From assembly GCA_036346255.1 (NCBI GenBank), contig CM070640.1, positions 41,597,238-41,661,237 on the forward strand: 64,000 nt of DNA, written 5' to 3'. Below, in pieces: positions 1 through 11,170 of this stretch. Source of the stretch: Ampelocalamus luodianensis (lineage: Eukaryota; Streptophyta; Magnoliopsida; Poales; Poaceae). How positions within the stretch are numbered: position 1 is the first letter of the stretch; each line of letters begins with the position of its first letter. A model generated the notes under the pieces. The model was given only the letters and a program-made list of their open reading frames with translations. It had not been told where the DNA came from and ran no database searches. The position numbers and the translations under genes were made by a program.

Positions 1-2100
1 GTTGGTCAGTCATTGCGCTTCACGCCGGTTCCCCTTTTTGCGCCCTATCCTCTGTTGGTTGGTCGGTGTGGAACCTGGCACTTGCACAACTTGGAGGATT
101 AATCCGGTCGGCTCTGGTTGATCTTGGGCCAAAAGAAGCGTTTGGTTTTGGTGATTGGTGCTCCTTGGTGCATTCGACTGGTGCATCCGTTGGTGATTCT
201 TGTGCGGCATTATTCCCGGTACCTCGACTTCACGTTTGGTGTGTCTCAAATTGTGAGGAACGACATTGTATCTCCGGCGATCACGTCCTCTCACCGCGGC
301 ACAGTGGGGCGATTGGTTTTATGAGTCAGCGCATTCGCGTACCTTGCCAAGTTTACTACTCGGTGGCTTTAAATGCCATCTGCATGTGAGTATCGCTATT
401 TTCCATTTTTCACATCACTTTGCATATGTGTTGTGCTAGTAGAAATCTCAAATTATGATTGATTTGTTTGTACTAGCACCGGGAGATATTGCTTAGTGAA
501 ATTGTGGGCTCAGATTAATGCTCGATGAGGAGTTGGGGTCATTGTGATAATTGAATACGACAATTGAATATAAATTGTTCTTGAGCTAGAAGTTAATTTG
601 CTATTTCTCTATTGTGTCATGCTATTCATGCCCATCTGGTCACTTTGTTTCATTCGACTGTTGTTGTCTGGTCACTTTGTTCCATTCTGGTGCAGCTTCT
701 GCTCCCTGTATTTCACTGTGATTATTATTAAGTCTCTGTTTCCATTCCAGTCAATTGAAATATTGTATAGATAGGTTCAATTGCATATGGACAATGAATT
801 CTCAACTGATAATTTGCATTAAAGTGATTGATTAGACAAAGTAAGATTTATTTAAAGCTCAAGGCCTAATTTATTTCAGTGTGATTGTCATATTTAATTT
901 GTGATAGAATATTGATCCAAGTGGCGAGGATGCCAAGATTACATCTTGAATATCCTGACATCTGAGAGCAATAAACAAACATTCTAAATCTGAGCATATG
1001 CTGATTTTTGTGTGTTTTCATATTCCATCTATTGAGCATATTATCTTGTTTATTTGACATGAAGATATTGCATGCTTATATAATATTTGTCATTTAAATG
1101 ATGCTAAAATATGCTTTAATTATCATAATTTATGCTGGAATTAATTTAGAATATTTGCTTCAACCGCTAATTTTACAACTCCATTATATTAGTCATGAAA
1201 AAATTCATAATATAAAAAATATATATTATTTATGAACATATTCACATAAAAATTAGTTGTCAAAGTTGTATGTTGCAGACAGTGTCGATGGTCCAAATCG
1301 TCGTATATTCTTGAAAATAGGAAGTAGTACTACATATATACTACATAGTATTCTGCACGAAATAAAATGACTTTGATAAATAGCTAGCCATTTTTACTTG
1401 CAGCATGGAAGCAGGTTTTCCACTGAGCCAAACTTATCTATCCCTGAATTATTCATGTAAATAATATATATTGGGGATACATATTTTCAATATTATTCCT
1501 TAAAGCTGAAGGAAGCGACTAGCAAGTTGCATGGTCGGGCCTGCTAGGATTGGCAGCATTCATGCACTTAGAGCTACTATGAATAATAAATAGTACATGC
1601 CACCAATTGAATACAGACCCGATTATTACAAAGCAGCACGGTATCCAAGACGAGAGAGACAGAACGCTAACAATAAAATGGTCCCCTAAAAATTTGTTGG
1701 ACCTCTTCAAATGATTCATACGGTCGTCCTTAAATTCCTCGTCAGAATAAATACATGCATAAATACGTGCGTACTTCGTTAGCCGTCGTCTCCCCCTCCT
1801 CGTCCGTCACCCCTCGGCCGCCACCTCCCCAATGCCACATCGCCTTCTTCCCTGTCGAGCCACCGAATCTGCTGGCCCACCAACTCCCGCCAATCAAGAT
1901 TCCTCGGAGAGGCCACCTTCCTACGATCCCGCGGCCGGCGGAGCCACCGCCGCCTCCCACCCTGCCTCTATAGCCGAGGATTCATATGAATGCAAACCCT
2001 AAATCAGTGAACCTAAATCCTAACTCGTTGGAGCTAGAGATGGAGGTGGACAAGGGCACGAACCTCGATGCAAATCTAAAGATAAGAAATTCGATCGATT
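1..2100. other. Non-coding low-copy DNA, no gene recognised
   Basis: The first ~390 bases are moderately GC-rich and open in several frames, but no frame resembles a known protein. From about 400 to 1,740 the sequence is AT-rich and stop-rich, like an intron or intergenic spacer. A short GC-rich block at 1,780-1,970 is open on both strands with low-complexity proline- or glycine-rich translations. It could be a 5' exon or UTR, but nothing supports a specific gene. Confidence 0.5.
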
Positions 2101-3328
2101 TTGTCGAAAAATTTAGTTGAGTGCCCGATTTCCTTTCAAAAAAATAGTTAGAGCCTTGTTTAGCGATTCCGATTTTTTTTAGTAATCTTTTCCTTCTGTA
2201 AAGTGCAGCTCAAACATACACCTGCCAGGGTGCATACAACGTGCAACAGCTGCTCCCTACTCCAAAGTGAGTGTACTTGGGACTGTGCATCGTACCATGC
2301 ACGCTGACCTGTACTTTCAATCCTGGGACTGCCACGTCCTGCTGAACCAATTAACCTGCAGTGTTGGAGTACACATATACACGTAGCTAGGACAACGCCA
2401 CTCTCTACCACTAGCTAATTCCAGCTTGAGAGTTACTCAAACCTATTCCTGCCACACATGCATGCATGCATGCATGTGCCAGCCAGCCTCCAAATTGAAG
2501 TGCAGTACTGTACTGTGCCTCAGAATTAATGAGCTTGGGACCAAGCACCGGCCGGCCGGTCCACGCTGCTAGCTAGCTAGGGTTTGGCTGCCTGCTCCAT
2601 GGACCATGCTCTTCGTCCTCTCTCTCTCTTTCCAACCATGGAGCTGCCCTCGCACGCACGGCAGCATGCATGAGCTGCAAAATATGTAATCGATCGATCG
2701 ATTCGATTCCGATTCCGTTCGATTAAAGCCATGTCAACTGAAGCAGCCTGGCTAGCTGGTTTGGTTGCAGAGACTAGAAATTCCCACTGATTATTTGGTG
2801 TATGTTGAAATTATAGCGGTGCATTTTAGTTATATGTAATATAAAGTGGATATCGAAATCCCATGGCGAGGACAACCCTGGTTTAAATATAAACATTTGG
2901 GTTTCTAAAAATATTTGAAGGAAAATATGTAATTAGATTTGCTAATTACTCAATGTCACCTGCTTTTTAAATAAGCCAGAGTTTCCAAATTAGCTAGGGT
3001 TCAGCTTCAATTATCGCTCTTTCTGAAGTTTTTCTTTTGGAAAGCCGCTCTTTCTGAAGTTAGTACTAGCTCCGATTTTTTTTAAAAAATGTAAAACATA
3101 GACCAAGCCGCGATCACTCAGTACAACATGGCAGGTATCTGTTGGGTGCACGGCTCACCTTAACAGTGTATGAATTCATACAGCAACAGTGCACATGTAC
3201 ACATATAAGCTCTGATGACAAAAAAGCTCTTTTAATTCGGAACACAGTTTGGCGACCGCCGATCGACTGACTGACCCAAGCTAAGCGAAAAGTCAAGAAC
3301 TGTATATATAGTATGCATGCTGCAGGTT
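2100..3328. other. Low-copy spacer rich in GCATGC/CTAGCTAG/GATCGATC motifs
   Basis: No coding frame is recognisable. Alternating GCATGC runs (2,456-2,480), CTAGCTAG (2,570-2,580), GATCGATCG (2,690-2,702) and a CT-rich tract near 2,620 are typical of low-copy flanks of grass genes. Similar texture recurs at 16.0-17.2 kb and 20.4-21.5 kb. I infer that these stretches were closer together before the transposon insertions between them. Confidence 0.4.
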
Positions 3329-3446
3329 CCTATCGAGCTTACTGGAAAAATAATATGAGAACATAATCTAAATAAAGACATTTTATTGCTGTGGACACAA
3401 TCAATGTATAAGAATACAATGAGAATGAGGATGTATAGATTATCGC
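3329..3446 (-). repeat. Inverted fragment of Tat-type Gypsy LTR
   Basis: The reverse complement of this stretch matches 15,896-16,012 closely: GCGATAATCTA, the CATTCTCATTGTAT block, TATTATTTT and GTAAGCTCGATAG appear in the same order. It is therefore an LTR 3' part of the same family, in inverse orientation to the element that follows. It abuts the truncated CACTA end on its right. Confidence 0.65.
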
Positions 3447-3449
3447 GGA

Positions 3450-3720
3450 TATTATATATGGATTGAACCATCTGTGAATTACCATAGACGGTTCTATTCA
3501 AGAACCGTCTGTGATACTGGAGATTATCACAGACGGTTTTTGAATAGAACCGTCGTGATACTATCACAGACGGTTCTTTAATAGAATCGTCTGTGATACT
3601 GAGTATCACAGACGGTTTGTATTACAAAACGTCTGTGATAGGCCCGACAGACCCAACACAGACGGTTCCATTTTAACCGTATGTGATGAGGCGTCTATTA
3701 TTGCCTGTTTTGTAGTAGTG
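3450..3720. mobile_element. Truncated CACTA element end (subterminal repeats plus TIR)
   Basis: At least six copies of a TCACAGACGGTT-type motif in both orientations precede a terminal GTTTTGTAGTAGTG ending at 3,720. This is the CACTA terminus (CACTACTAC on the opposite strand). The last ~45 bases (AACCGTATGTGATGAGGCGTC onward) match the right end of the complete element at 8,340-8,384, so both belong to one family. No matching left terminus is seen, so the copy is truncated. Confidence 0.75.
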
Positions 3721-3863
3721 GCCACCCCTTCATAGCTGGCTCACGTGTTCGGTAATATGATCATTCGATCGATCCATAATACAAATTAGCTAGGGTTCAG
3801 CTTTAGATTATGCTCTTATATTATTTTCCCGGTAAGCTCGATAGAGGACCCCGTGTCCCGATC
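3721..3863 (+). repeat. 5' LTR remnant of decayed Tat-type Gypsy element
   Basis: The order GTAATATG, TTCGAT, TTAGATTATGCTC, TATTATTTTCCCGGTAAGCTC and GTGTCCCGATCA parallels the 3' LTR at 15,850-16,029, with an internal deletion. It is followed by TTGGCACTAGAAGGAGGG, which resembles the primer-binding and leader region of Tat-lineage elements, and then by an ATG at 3,925 opening the gag-like frame. The LTR identity is seen directly; the lineage is inferred. Confidence 0.6.
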
Positions 3864-4665
3864 ATCGGCAGTTGGCACTAGAAGGAGGGCACTATCAACT
3901 CGACGATCATTGTTGTGTCACCAATGGACGAGGAGACACTACTACAGAAAAGGTCTTCACAGACGGTTCAAAAACGTCATCACAAACGGTTTCCTGAGCT
4001 GCCTAAGTTTATGAGTCAGTGATGACATGAGGTCATCACAGACGGTTTTCGAACCATCTATGATTCATACTATCATAAACGGTTATTAACTCAGAACTGT
4101 CTATGATAGTTGCCTATCACAGATAATTTGTAGATAAAACCGTTTGTGATTTCTGATGTATCACAGACGGTTTGTAGATAACATCGTCTGTGATAGCTGA
4201 TGTATCACAGACGGTTTGTAGATACAACCGTCTGTGATATATATTCTCTATAAAGTCTCCAAGCAGTGGTTGCTTGTGCCTTTAAAACCGGTTTTGTATA
4301 TATATTGTCCGTAGTACCCCAACCACTTTCGGGGGATCGTGAGGAGGATGAGACAGCAGCCACGGGAACTTCATCGAGCCTGCAAGTTCAAGAAACATAG
4401 CTGCCAGGAGAGCGTGTGGACATACAATTACATGGATGTCATCGATAGGTAATTGGACTTGACATCAAGAAATGGTTGGTTGTTGATACATGAAGCCACT
4501 TCCCAGTCGGAGTACCTGCGCATCCACGCCACTTTCTTAACATAGCGTGGAAGCACAGGTACTCTGACTGGGAGGTGGTTCATGTATCAGCAACCAATCA
4601 TTCCTTGATGTCAAGTCCAATTACCTATCGACGACATCCAGGTAATTGGATGTCCACACGCTCTC

Positions 4666-5624
4666 TAATGAACCCGAAGGTCTGATTGTTGGCCCGATCT
4701 TTCGATGAGAACGATAAGTTCGGTAGGCGTCGCTCAACTCTCACGATCCTGGCTACGAACACGCAAGGTTCGCAACCACGCAATCGCTGAACTGATTGAC
4801 AAGTCGTTATCAACCGTACACGAATACCCGTTGACGACCACGAAGGTCGATTCTCGCATACACCAAGAAGCACGCAAGAACAAGATAATAAGCAATCTGA
4901 AATTGCAAATAGGATTGAAATATTTAATTGAGTTGGGATTCTGAAACGGTATTATGGTTGGTCTAGTCGACACAAGCCAATACACGAAGTTGCAACAATG
5001 CTAACTTTTAACTAAACAAAATCCAAGGAAAACTAGAGGGGTGCGGCCTCCTTATATAGGAGAGGGGGAGCCGCACATCTAATAGAACCAGCGGGGCGGG
5101 ACTAAATTCGCAGGTACTGTTCACGTGAACAGTAACCACACCCCCAAGTGGACCGCCGGCAGATGGGCCAAGTTCAGTATGATTACAAAGCCCAAATTGG
5201 TCCAAACAAGTGATATGACGTCTTCTTTTGATGATTGCGATCAGCCCAGAAGGAATTTGGAGGTGAGGCCATATCCGTTGGAAAGAGGACGAAATAAGCT
5301 TTCAATCAAGTACTCGTGGACCTCCAACGGACTCCGTATGTGAAAGTTATGCCTGTTTTAAGTTGGTGTTATCGGGCTGATTCGAGGCCGAACCGGATTC
5401 CAAAACGGTCCAACTCGAATCGCTTGCTTGTCTTGGACCAAAAGTGACATGGCGCTGCACATATATATATTTTATCATTAGATAGCATCATATAATTCAT
5501 ATAATATAAAGACACTCCTAAAAACAAGCTCACCTGATAATTTAAGTGAAGCGTATGAGCTCTTATACTTGGAACAGTAAGCATAACAAATATGGTTGTA
5601 ACCATAGGGGTCATATCCTCATCA
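4666..5624 (-). mobile_element. 959-bp insertion with LTR-like promoter, candidate solo LTR
   Basis: The paired arm of the surrounding inverted repeat shows that GCTCTCCTGG was once continuous. It is now split, with CTCTC on both sides (4,661-4,665 and 5,625-5,629), a likely 5-bp target duplication. The insert has a TATA-like CTCCTATATAAGGAGG on the minus strand near 5,050-5,065, typical of an LTR promoter. The ends are TAATGA at the left and TCATCA at the right. LTR identity is inferred; a composite insertion is possible. Confidence 0.5.
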
Positions 5625-5731
5625 CTCTCCTGGCAACCATGCTTCTTGAACTTGCATGCTCGATGAAGTTGCCAGTGGCTATTGTCTCATCCTCCTCACG
5701 ACCCCCTGAAAGTGGCTGGGGACTACGAACA

Positions 5732-5744
5732 ATATATATATGTA

Positions 5745-5816
<72 letters not shown>
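5732..5816. repeat. Compound (TG)n(TA)n microsatellite
   Basis: A run of TG dinucleotides (about 5,743-5,767) passes directly into a long TA run ending near 5,816. It lies at the position where the paired left arm has only a short TATATATA tract (4,295-4,305). The expansion therefore happened after the inverted repeat formed. Confidence 0.95.
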
Positions 5817-5821
<5 letters not shown>

Positions 5822-5869
5822 AGTTTTAAAGACACAAGCAGCCACTGCTTGGAGACTTTATAGAGAATA

Positions 5870-6690
5870 GATCAGGAATGGAATGGTAGGGTGTACCCAA
5901 GTGAGGAGAACTTAACCGGCATGAACACGGTTACATACAACACCATATAGGAACATACCATAAGATTAGATACATGTACAAAAATTTGTATATGTGCGAC
6001 ACAATACCAGCGGCAACACATCCACCATGCATTAACCCACCTCTATTTCATTTACCATGCTTTATCAATAAATTAACCCACATCAATAAATAATCAACTT
6101 ACATCAGTAAACCAAAAGAAGCTCAAGCATGAAACTAAAATAACAGAAAGAGCAATTCATTAGAGCTTAAATATGAATTAACTAATTATCGATTCAATTT
6201 CAGCATAAGACTATTAACATCATTGAGCAGTTCAACAGAGTATACAAATACCAATTTGCAATACCTCCCAGTGCTAGGTACAGACAAACCACACAGAGCA
6301 TACAAATATTTCTATCCACAACTAGCAGCAGTACCAGCTAGCGGTCACAACACAACCCCATTCCGATCCCCACCTCCAAATCCATCCATCCATACAGCTA
6401 GCCAACAGTCATAGATCAGGGCAAGACAACAAGACAACAAGGCCAAGGGTGTCCAAACCGACCATCAACCCACAATGCACTCGGTTCACATGAATATACC
6501 AACAACGCACAAACCAATAGGTGATAGATCTGTCTTACCTCGACATCGCCAGTGTTGGTGGTGAGGCAGCCAAGGCCGAGGTCGGTGGAGAGGTAGCCGG
6601 GGGAGGTCGGTCGAGAGGTAGCTGGGGTCGCGCACGCCGGGGGAGGAGGAAGAAGGGAAGGCAGTGTCACTGTAGTTGTGGCACGATAGT
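5870..6690. other. CACTA interior without recognisable genes
   Basis: AT-rich filler to about 6,400 is followed by GC-rich sequence (6,540-6,680) whose open frames are low-complexity (proline/arginine or glycine-rich) on either strand. No conserved domain was recognised. It may contain captured host sequence, as is common in CACTA elements, but I cannot name a source. Confidence 0.4.
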
Positions 6691-6735
6691 GACACTGCAC
6701 AAGACACTCTTATCATACGAGTGTCTTGTGCAGTG
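6661..6735. repeat. Paired perfect hairpins
   Basis: A 17-bp perfect inverted repeat, CACTGCACAAGACACTC at 6,693-6,709, pairs with 6,719-6,735 across a 9-base loop. Directly upstream, GCAGTGTCAC (6,661-6,670) pairs with GTGACACTGC (6,689-6,698), overlapping the first stem. The two structures are mutually exclusive. They lie in the CACTA interior. Confidence 0.8.
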
Positions 6736-6899
6736 AACCGTGGTGTCACAACTGGCGGCGACAGGAAAAAGCTAGGGCAACGTTGGCGACGGGGTCGGGC
6801 GGCGGCGTCGAGGTCGGGGGCACTCGGGCAGGGAGGGGGGAATGGGCGACAGTAAGGGCGCTGTGGAGTGACGAGTTATGACGCAAACCCTAGCGGGCT

Positions 6900-8084
6900 C
6901 CTACTAATAAAGAGTCACACTTATCACTGACGGTTCCATAATAGAACCGTCCGTGATATGGTCTCATATCACGAATGGTTATATTATGGAACCGTCTATG
7001 ATATGAGACCATATCACGGATGGTTCTATTATAGAATTGTATGTGATATGGATGTTCTCAACTTCTACGTTTTGAGCATATTATCATATATACATTTACA
7101 TGACATGAAAGAATTACATGTTTATATGTCAATTTTATCATTTAAATACTGCTAAAAATTTGCTTTAACTAGGATACATATCGCAGACGGATATTTGTTC
7201 CACTAAACCGTCTGTACATATATAGTTCAACATATAAATATACCTCCAAGCTAGAGTTTTTTTGGGGAATTTACATATGGCCAAACAGTGTGGCCAATCG
7301 CTTCTTACAAAGATTAAAAAATAGAAACCTAAATAACAAAGTTTTTCTAGTGGCGGAGGTAGGCTACTATCTCCATCTTCAAAACTTTGTAGGCGGCAGC
7401 GCGAGCATCAGACAGTTTGTGATCATAAGCGAACGAAGCCCAAAATGCATCCACCCGCTAACGCACTCGTTCGAGTGTCTTCTGAAGACCCTCGGACTGT
7501 TGAATCAAGAAGAATTGAGCCCATAGGCTCTCTTCCCTTGCTTGAGGGGTCTCGGCATGGTCGATTCGGTCGCCCGCCGCCTCGATTAAGCAGTCCAAGT
7601 GATGCCAAGCCTCCTGGAGATGTGAAAATCATTGTGGAGGACCACGTCGATGGCACACTCGCCGGAAGTGGGAGATCACCTGGAAGACGCGACGAGGAGG
7701 ATATCAAGATGGCGGAAGGTGGCCGTCACCTGCTCCGTCAAATCCTCGAGCAAAGGAGTGAGGACAATGTTGAAACAGTGTCCTTCCATGGTTTTTGCCA
7801 ATGTATGGCTGGAGAAGTGCTCGTATAGTATGGCCAGGAAGGCCATCAATGCCGGTAACAAGGAAACAGTGGGAGCCATTAGTTTCTGCTTTAGAAGTAT
7901 ATATTGTACAGTTTATACGTGGGGACGGTCATCTTTCATAGTGAATGATCCTTTTTATAAAAGAAGGAATAAATTCGGCGCGAGAGACGAAGAGACGCAT
8001 CAAGGAGCCGAAGCGGTATTGATACGACGAAGAGACGCATCGGCGACGACAGCGACGAAGAAACTCACCGGGAACAGTAGTGAC
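6900..8084. other. CACTA interior: internal subterminal-type repeats and unassigned sequence
   Basis: Positions 6,915-7,060 hold four more imperfect copies of the CACTGACGGTT/ACCGTCCGTGAT repeat in alternating orientation, suggesting an older nested end. Positions 7,340-7,880 are open in several frames (for example + 7,445-7,828), but the translations match no family I recognise. This could be a decayed captured exon or transposase remnant. Confidence 0.35.
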
Positions 8085-8387
8085 ATTATCATAGACGGTT
8101 ATAATAAAAAATCGTCTATGAAGGCTACAATTATCACAGACTGTTCGTGTTAAGAACCGTCTGTGAAATATCACAGGCGGATATTGTTAAGAATCGTCTG
8201 TGATACTTCACAGACGGTTTTAATAACGAACCGTGTGTGATATTATGTCTTCACAGATGGTTTTTAGCGCAACCAATGGCACAGACGGTCTCTAAACCAA
8301 AATCGTCTATGATTTCATGTAATAAAACGGTTTTGATCAACCGTATGTGATGAGGCGTCCAGTATTAGCCTTTTTGTAGTAGTGAGA

Positions 8388-8760
8388 ACACCTTCAATCT
8401 TGTCGACTACGCCGACCTCATGGACGAGGACTACGTCTCTGAGGAGGCATGCAAATGCGATTTCTGCCTCGAGTACGTTCCTAGGGGAGAATCTTCGCCG
8501 CCTTCAACTCAACCCGTTGGAAGTGAGACGACAAGTACACCGATGCCGTCCCAAAGCAATTCCTAGGACGAGTATATTACCACTTCTGTCTCAACTGGAG
8601 AGACAAGTCACCACGATGCCAGTACTGTGGCGGCTTATGATGATCTCGTCGACGGTGTCAATGATGAGGTTCTGGAGGAATCATCTCCAGAACATATACT
8701 CCGAGATCGCGATTACTATCCCTCCTCTGATGAGGATGGGACATTCTCATCCTCCATCGG
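8388..8760 (+). pseudogene. Gypsy gag 5' part, split by CACTA and TRIM
   Basis: After removing the CACTA, the frame starting at ATG 3,925 continues as an acidic polypeptide (NTFNLVDYADLMDEDY, then a C-x-C-x2-C stretch). It is open for about 60 codons after the junction and then broken. The segment from 8,627 is also acidic and ends where the TRIM array begins at 8,761. Position, strand and the gag domain further on (10.6-11.1 kb) identify it as the start of a Tat-type Gypsy gag. It is non-functional. Confidence 0.55.
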
Positions 8761-9911
8761 TGTAATACCCTGGTCTGCTCGTAGTGCGGCCCATGTGGAG
8801 TTGTGTGGTGGGATTAGTCCCACATTGCTTGTCTAAAATGAGTTGTAATAGTATATAATGCATGTTGGGTCCAAAAGTAGCACATCCGGGTTAACCCTTT
8901 TACACGAAGCGATGACGAAAGTATAAGTGAGATGCTATGTGAGCATTGGTCCCCCCATGGTGGGATGGGCATTGAGTGGATTTTGGGCCCAGGTGTTATA
9001 GAAGGTATCAAAGCATCAATCTTCGCTGCACGAGCGTGTGCAGGACAGGGGAGCGAGCATATGGCGTATGGCCCATGTGGGCCCAAAGTGGACACACGAC
9101 AAGTCATATGTGTTGGCACTGAACACACGGACGTGTACCGTGGGGTGGTTCTAGGCATTTGCCGTGTATGCGAAGTGTTGCCGAGGACGTCAGCCCTTAA
9201 GGGGGGTGACTGTAATACCTCAGCCTACTCATAGTGCGGCCCATGTGACCCATGTGGAGTTGTGTGATGGGATTAGTCTCATATTGCTTGTCTAAAGTGA
9301 GTTGTAGTAATATATAATGCATGTTAGGTCCAAACATAGCACCTTTGGGTTAACCCATTTATACAAAGCGAGAACAAAAGTGTAAGTGGGGTGCTATGTG
9401 ACCGCTGGTCTGCCCCACGGTGGGCTAGACATTAAGCGGATTTTAGGCCAGAGTGTTATAGATGGTATCAGAGCATCAACCTTTGCTACACGGGCGCATG
9501 CGGGACAGGGGAGTGAGCATATGGAGCATGACACGTGTGGGCCCAAAGTGGACACACGGCATGGCATATGTGTCGGCACTGAACTCACAGACATGTACCG
9601 AGGGGTGGTTCTGGGCATTTGCCTCGTATGCGGTGTGCTGCCGAGGACGTCAGCCCTTAAGGGGGTTGAGTGTAATACATCGGTCTGCTCGTAGTGCGGC
9701 CTATGTGGAGTTATGTGATAGGATTAGTCTCATATTGCTTATCTAAAGTGAGTTGTAGTAGTACATAATGCTTGTTGGGTCCAAACGTAGCACCTTTGTG
9801 TTAACCTTTTTATACGAAGCGAGGACGAAAGTGTAAGTGGGGTGCTAGGTGAGTGCTAGTCTGCCCCACGGTGGGCTGAGCATTGAGAGAATTTTGGGCC
9901 AAGGTGTTACA
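8761..9911 (+). mobile_element. Tandem TRIM retrotransposon array: LTR-int-LTR-int-LTR
   Basis: Three LTRs of about 240-250 bp (8,761-9,000; 9,211-9,460; 9,671-9,911) begin TGTAATAC and end TGTTATA or TGTTACA. They carry the typical GGGATTAGTCCCACATTG-type block. Between them lie two internal domains of about 210 bp. Each starts with a primer-binding site for initiator-Met tRNA (exact TGGTATCAGAGC at 9,463-9,474, degenerate at 9,003-9,014) and ends in a purine tract (CCCTTAAGGGGG) before the next LTR. There is no coding capacity. The flanks ATCGG and ATCTG could be a decayed 5-bp duplication. The array interrupts the Gypsy gag. Confidence 0.85.
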
Positions 9912-11170
9912 ATCTGCTCTGAGCTACGTTTATGCAATAGTCAACAAGGCCAATGAACAACGAGCGACACGTAAGCAACGTGAGGCCCTGGAGCAGGCCA
10001 AACATTTGGTGTAGGAGCAACACAACAATCAACTACTCTGCCAAGCAGAAGGCAATGGAGAAGGCCCATCACCATTACCACGACAGCACACCGAGGACAT
10101 CTAGGAGGCCTAGCTATCACCCATGCGAGTGGCGACCAAGGTTCACCAACTACACCCCAAGGATGACAATAAGATATTTAAATATTGTACCATCACCTTC
10201 GCAAGCAGAGATTCTTTCGACCCGCTTTGCACGCTTTCGAGTGCGATTGCTGATCATCAGACGGAAGAAAACAATGAACATGACCTTCTGGTCATTTGTT
10301 CATTGGCTATTGACCTGCAAGAGGCTGCTGCAAAAGCACAAAGCATTTCGCAATCATCAAGGTCTCATAGCGGCTCTAGAGCAGACCACTCTGCTTGTAG
10401 ACATCACCGTCATGGCAACAACCTTTGTCAAGAATACGATCTTCCTCGACGAAACGTGTTTGACAGAATATGCCCAGGTGAGAGCTCTAACCGTGGTCGT
10501 AGAAGATCTTGTTCTCCTTATAATTATGATGAAGGTCATAACGTCCAACCACAATTGGGGACATCCATAGGATGCAAGGCTTTCTCACCTGGGCTAAGAA
10601 AAGTTACTTGGCCTGAAAAGTTTGAGTGATGACATTTGGAAAGCTTTGATGGGACACAGAATCCCTTAGAATTTCTCCAAATCTACACTATCGCCAACTA
10701 GGCTGCGGGTAGCGACGAAAAGGTAATGGCAAATTACTTACCCAAATGTTAAAAGGATCTTCTTAGACATGGTTATTCACCCAGCTGGAAAGTTCTCTTT
10801 TTAGTTGGAAAACTTTATGTCATGATATTATAAAACAACTTTAAAAGTTGTTACACTAAACCTGGAAAAGAGGATGACTTACATCGTCTTTGTGAGACTT
10901 TCGGAGAAAATTTACATCAATTTATTAAAAGGTTTGTAGAAATACGCAATATTATTCCTAACATTTCTGACGATTCTGTTATTCGAGCATTTAAACAGGA
11001 GGTACGGTATAAAAAGTTTACATAAGACCTCAACATTCACCGCCAAGAACCATGTCAGAGTTATTTGACATAGCTAATCGTTACTCTGATGTTCATGAAG
11101 CAGTGTAGTGGAACCGTATGGTCGACAAGGGCCATACACGCCATAACCAAGTATGGAAGGTTCTGATAAG
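9912..11170 (+). pseudogene. Gypsy (Tat-type) gag, degenerate
   Basis: The conserved retrotransposon gag domain is recognisable despite stops and frameshifts. FDGTQNPLEFLQIYTIA lies near 10,645 and GENLHQFIKRFVEIRNIIP, followed by a VIRAFKQEVR stretch, at 10,910-11,015. Upstream, 10,123-10,629 is an open, His/Ser/Arg-rich stretch belonging to the spacer region of such gags. Stops occur within the domain, so no functional capsid protein can be made. The pol region expected downstream is absent; the frame ends near the LTR-like block at 11.3 kb. Confidence 0.75.

Larger units (their letters stand above)
4242..5869. repeat. Giant inverted repeat (hairpin) inside the CACTA, right arm interrupted
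   Basis: The left arm runs 4,242-4,529 and the right arm starts at 4,545, continues to 4,665 and resumes at 5,625-5,869. Paired landmarks are CCACGC/GCGTGG at the loop, the segment around AACCAACCATTTCTTGATG and its complement, TCCACACGCTCTC/GAGAGCGTGTGG, and TCTATAAAGTCTCCAAGCAG with its complement at the outer end. The arms are about 290 bp. The right arm is broken by a 959-bp insertion and enlarged by a TG/TA microsatellite. A transcript across it could fold into long double-stranded RNA. No coding role is apparent. Confidence 0.8.
3937..8384. mobile_element. Non-autonomous CACTA transposon, complete, TSD AGA
   Basis: The left terminus CACTACTACAGAAAAGG starts at 3,937 and the right terminus CCTTTTTGTAGTAGTG ends at 8,384. 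Both are flanked by the trinucleotide AGA (3,934-3,936 and 8,385-8,387), the 3-bp duplication expected of the CACTA superfamily. Many direct and inverted TCACAGACGGTT subterminal repeats lie at 3,957-4,240 and 8,085-8,300, with related repeats inside at 6,915-7,060 and 7,180-7,210. I recognise no transposase, so mobility would need a partner. The insertion splits a gag-like frame after its fourth codon (ATGGACGAGGAG at 3,925). Joining the flanks across one AGA continues the frame at 8,388. Confidence 0.85.

Noticed and set aside
3450..4240. Regularly repeated TCACAGACGGTT units suggesting a CRISPR-like array
   Set aside because: The units alternate in orientation, spacing varies, and CACTA termini with a 3-bp target duplication explain them as subterminal transposase-binding repeats. 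The genome is a plant's.
4303..4660. A microRNA precursor in the 4.2-5.9 kb hairpin
   Set aside because: The arms are hundreds of bases of near-perfect complement, unlike a plant miRNA foldback. I recognise no known mature miRNA sequence. siRNA production is the more reasonable hypothesis.
5546..5870. Open frames with runs of Tyr-Ile or Val-Cys dipeptides
   Set aside because: They are direct translations of the TG/TA microsatellite and are not proteins.
7445..8153. Overlapping 127- and 173-codon plus-strand frames as a gene
   Set aside because: No recognisable motif. The second frame runs into the CACTA subterminal repeats, which argues against a real coding end.
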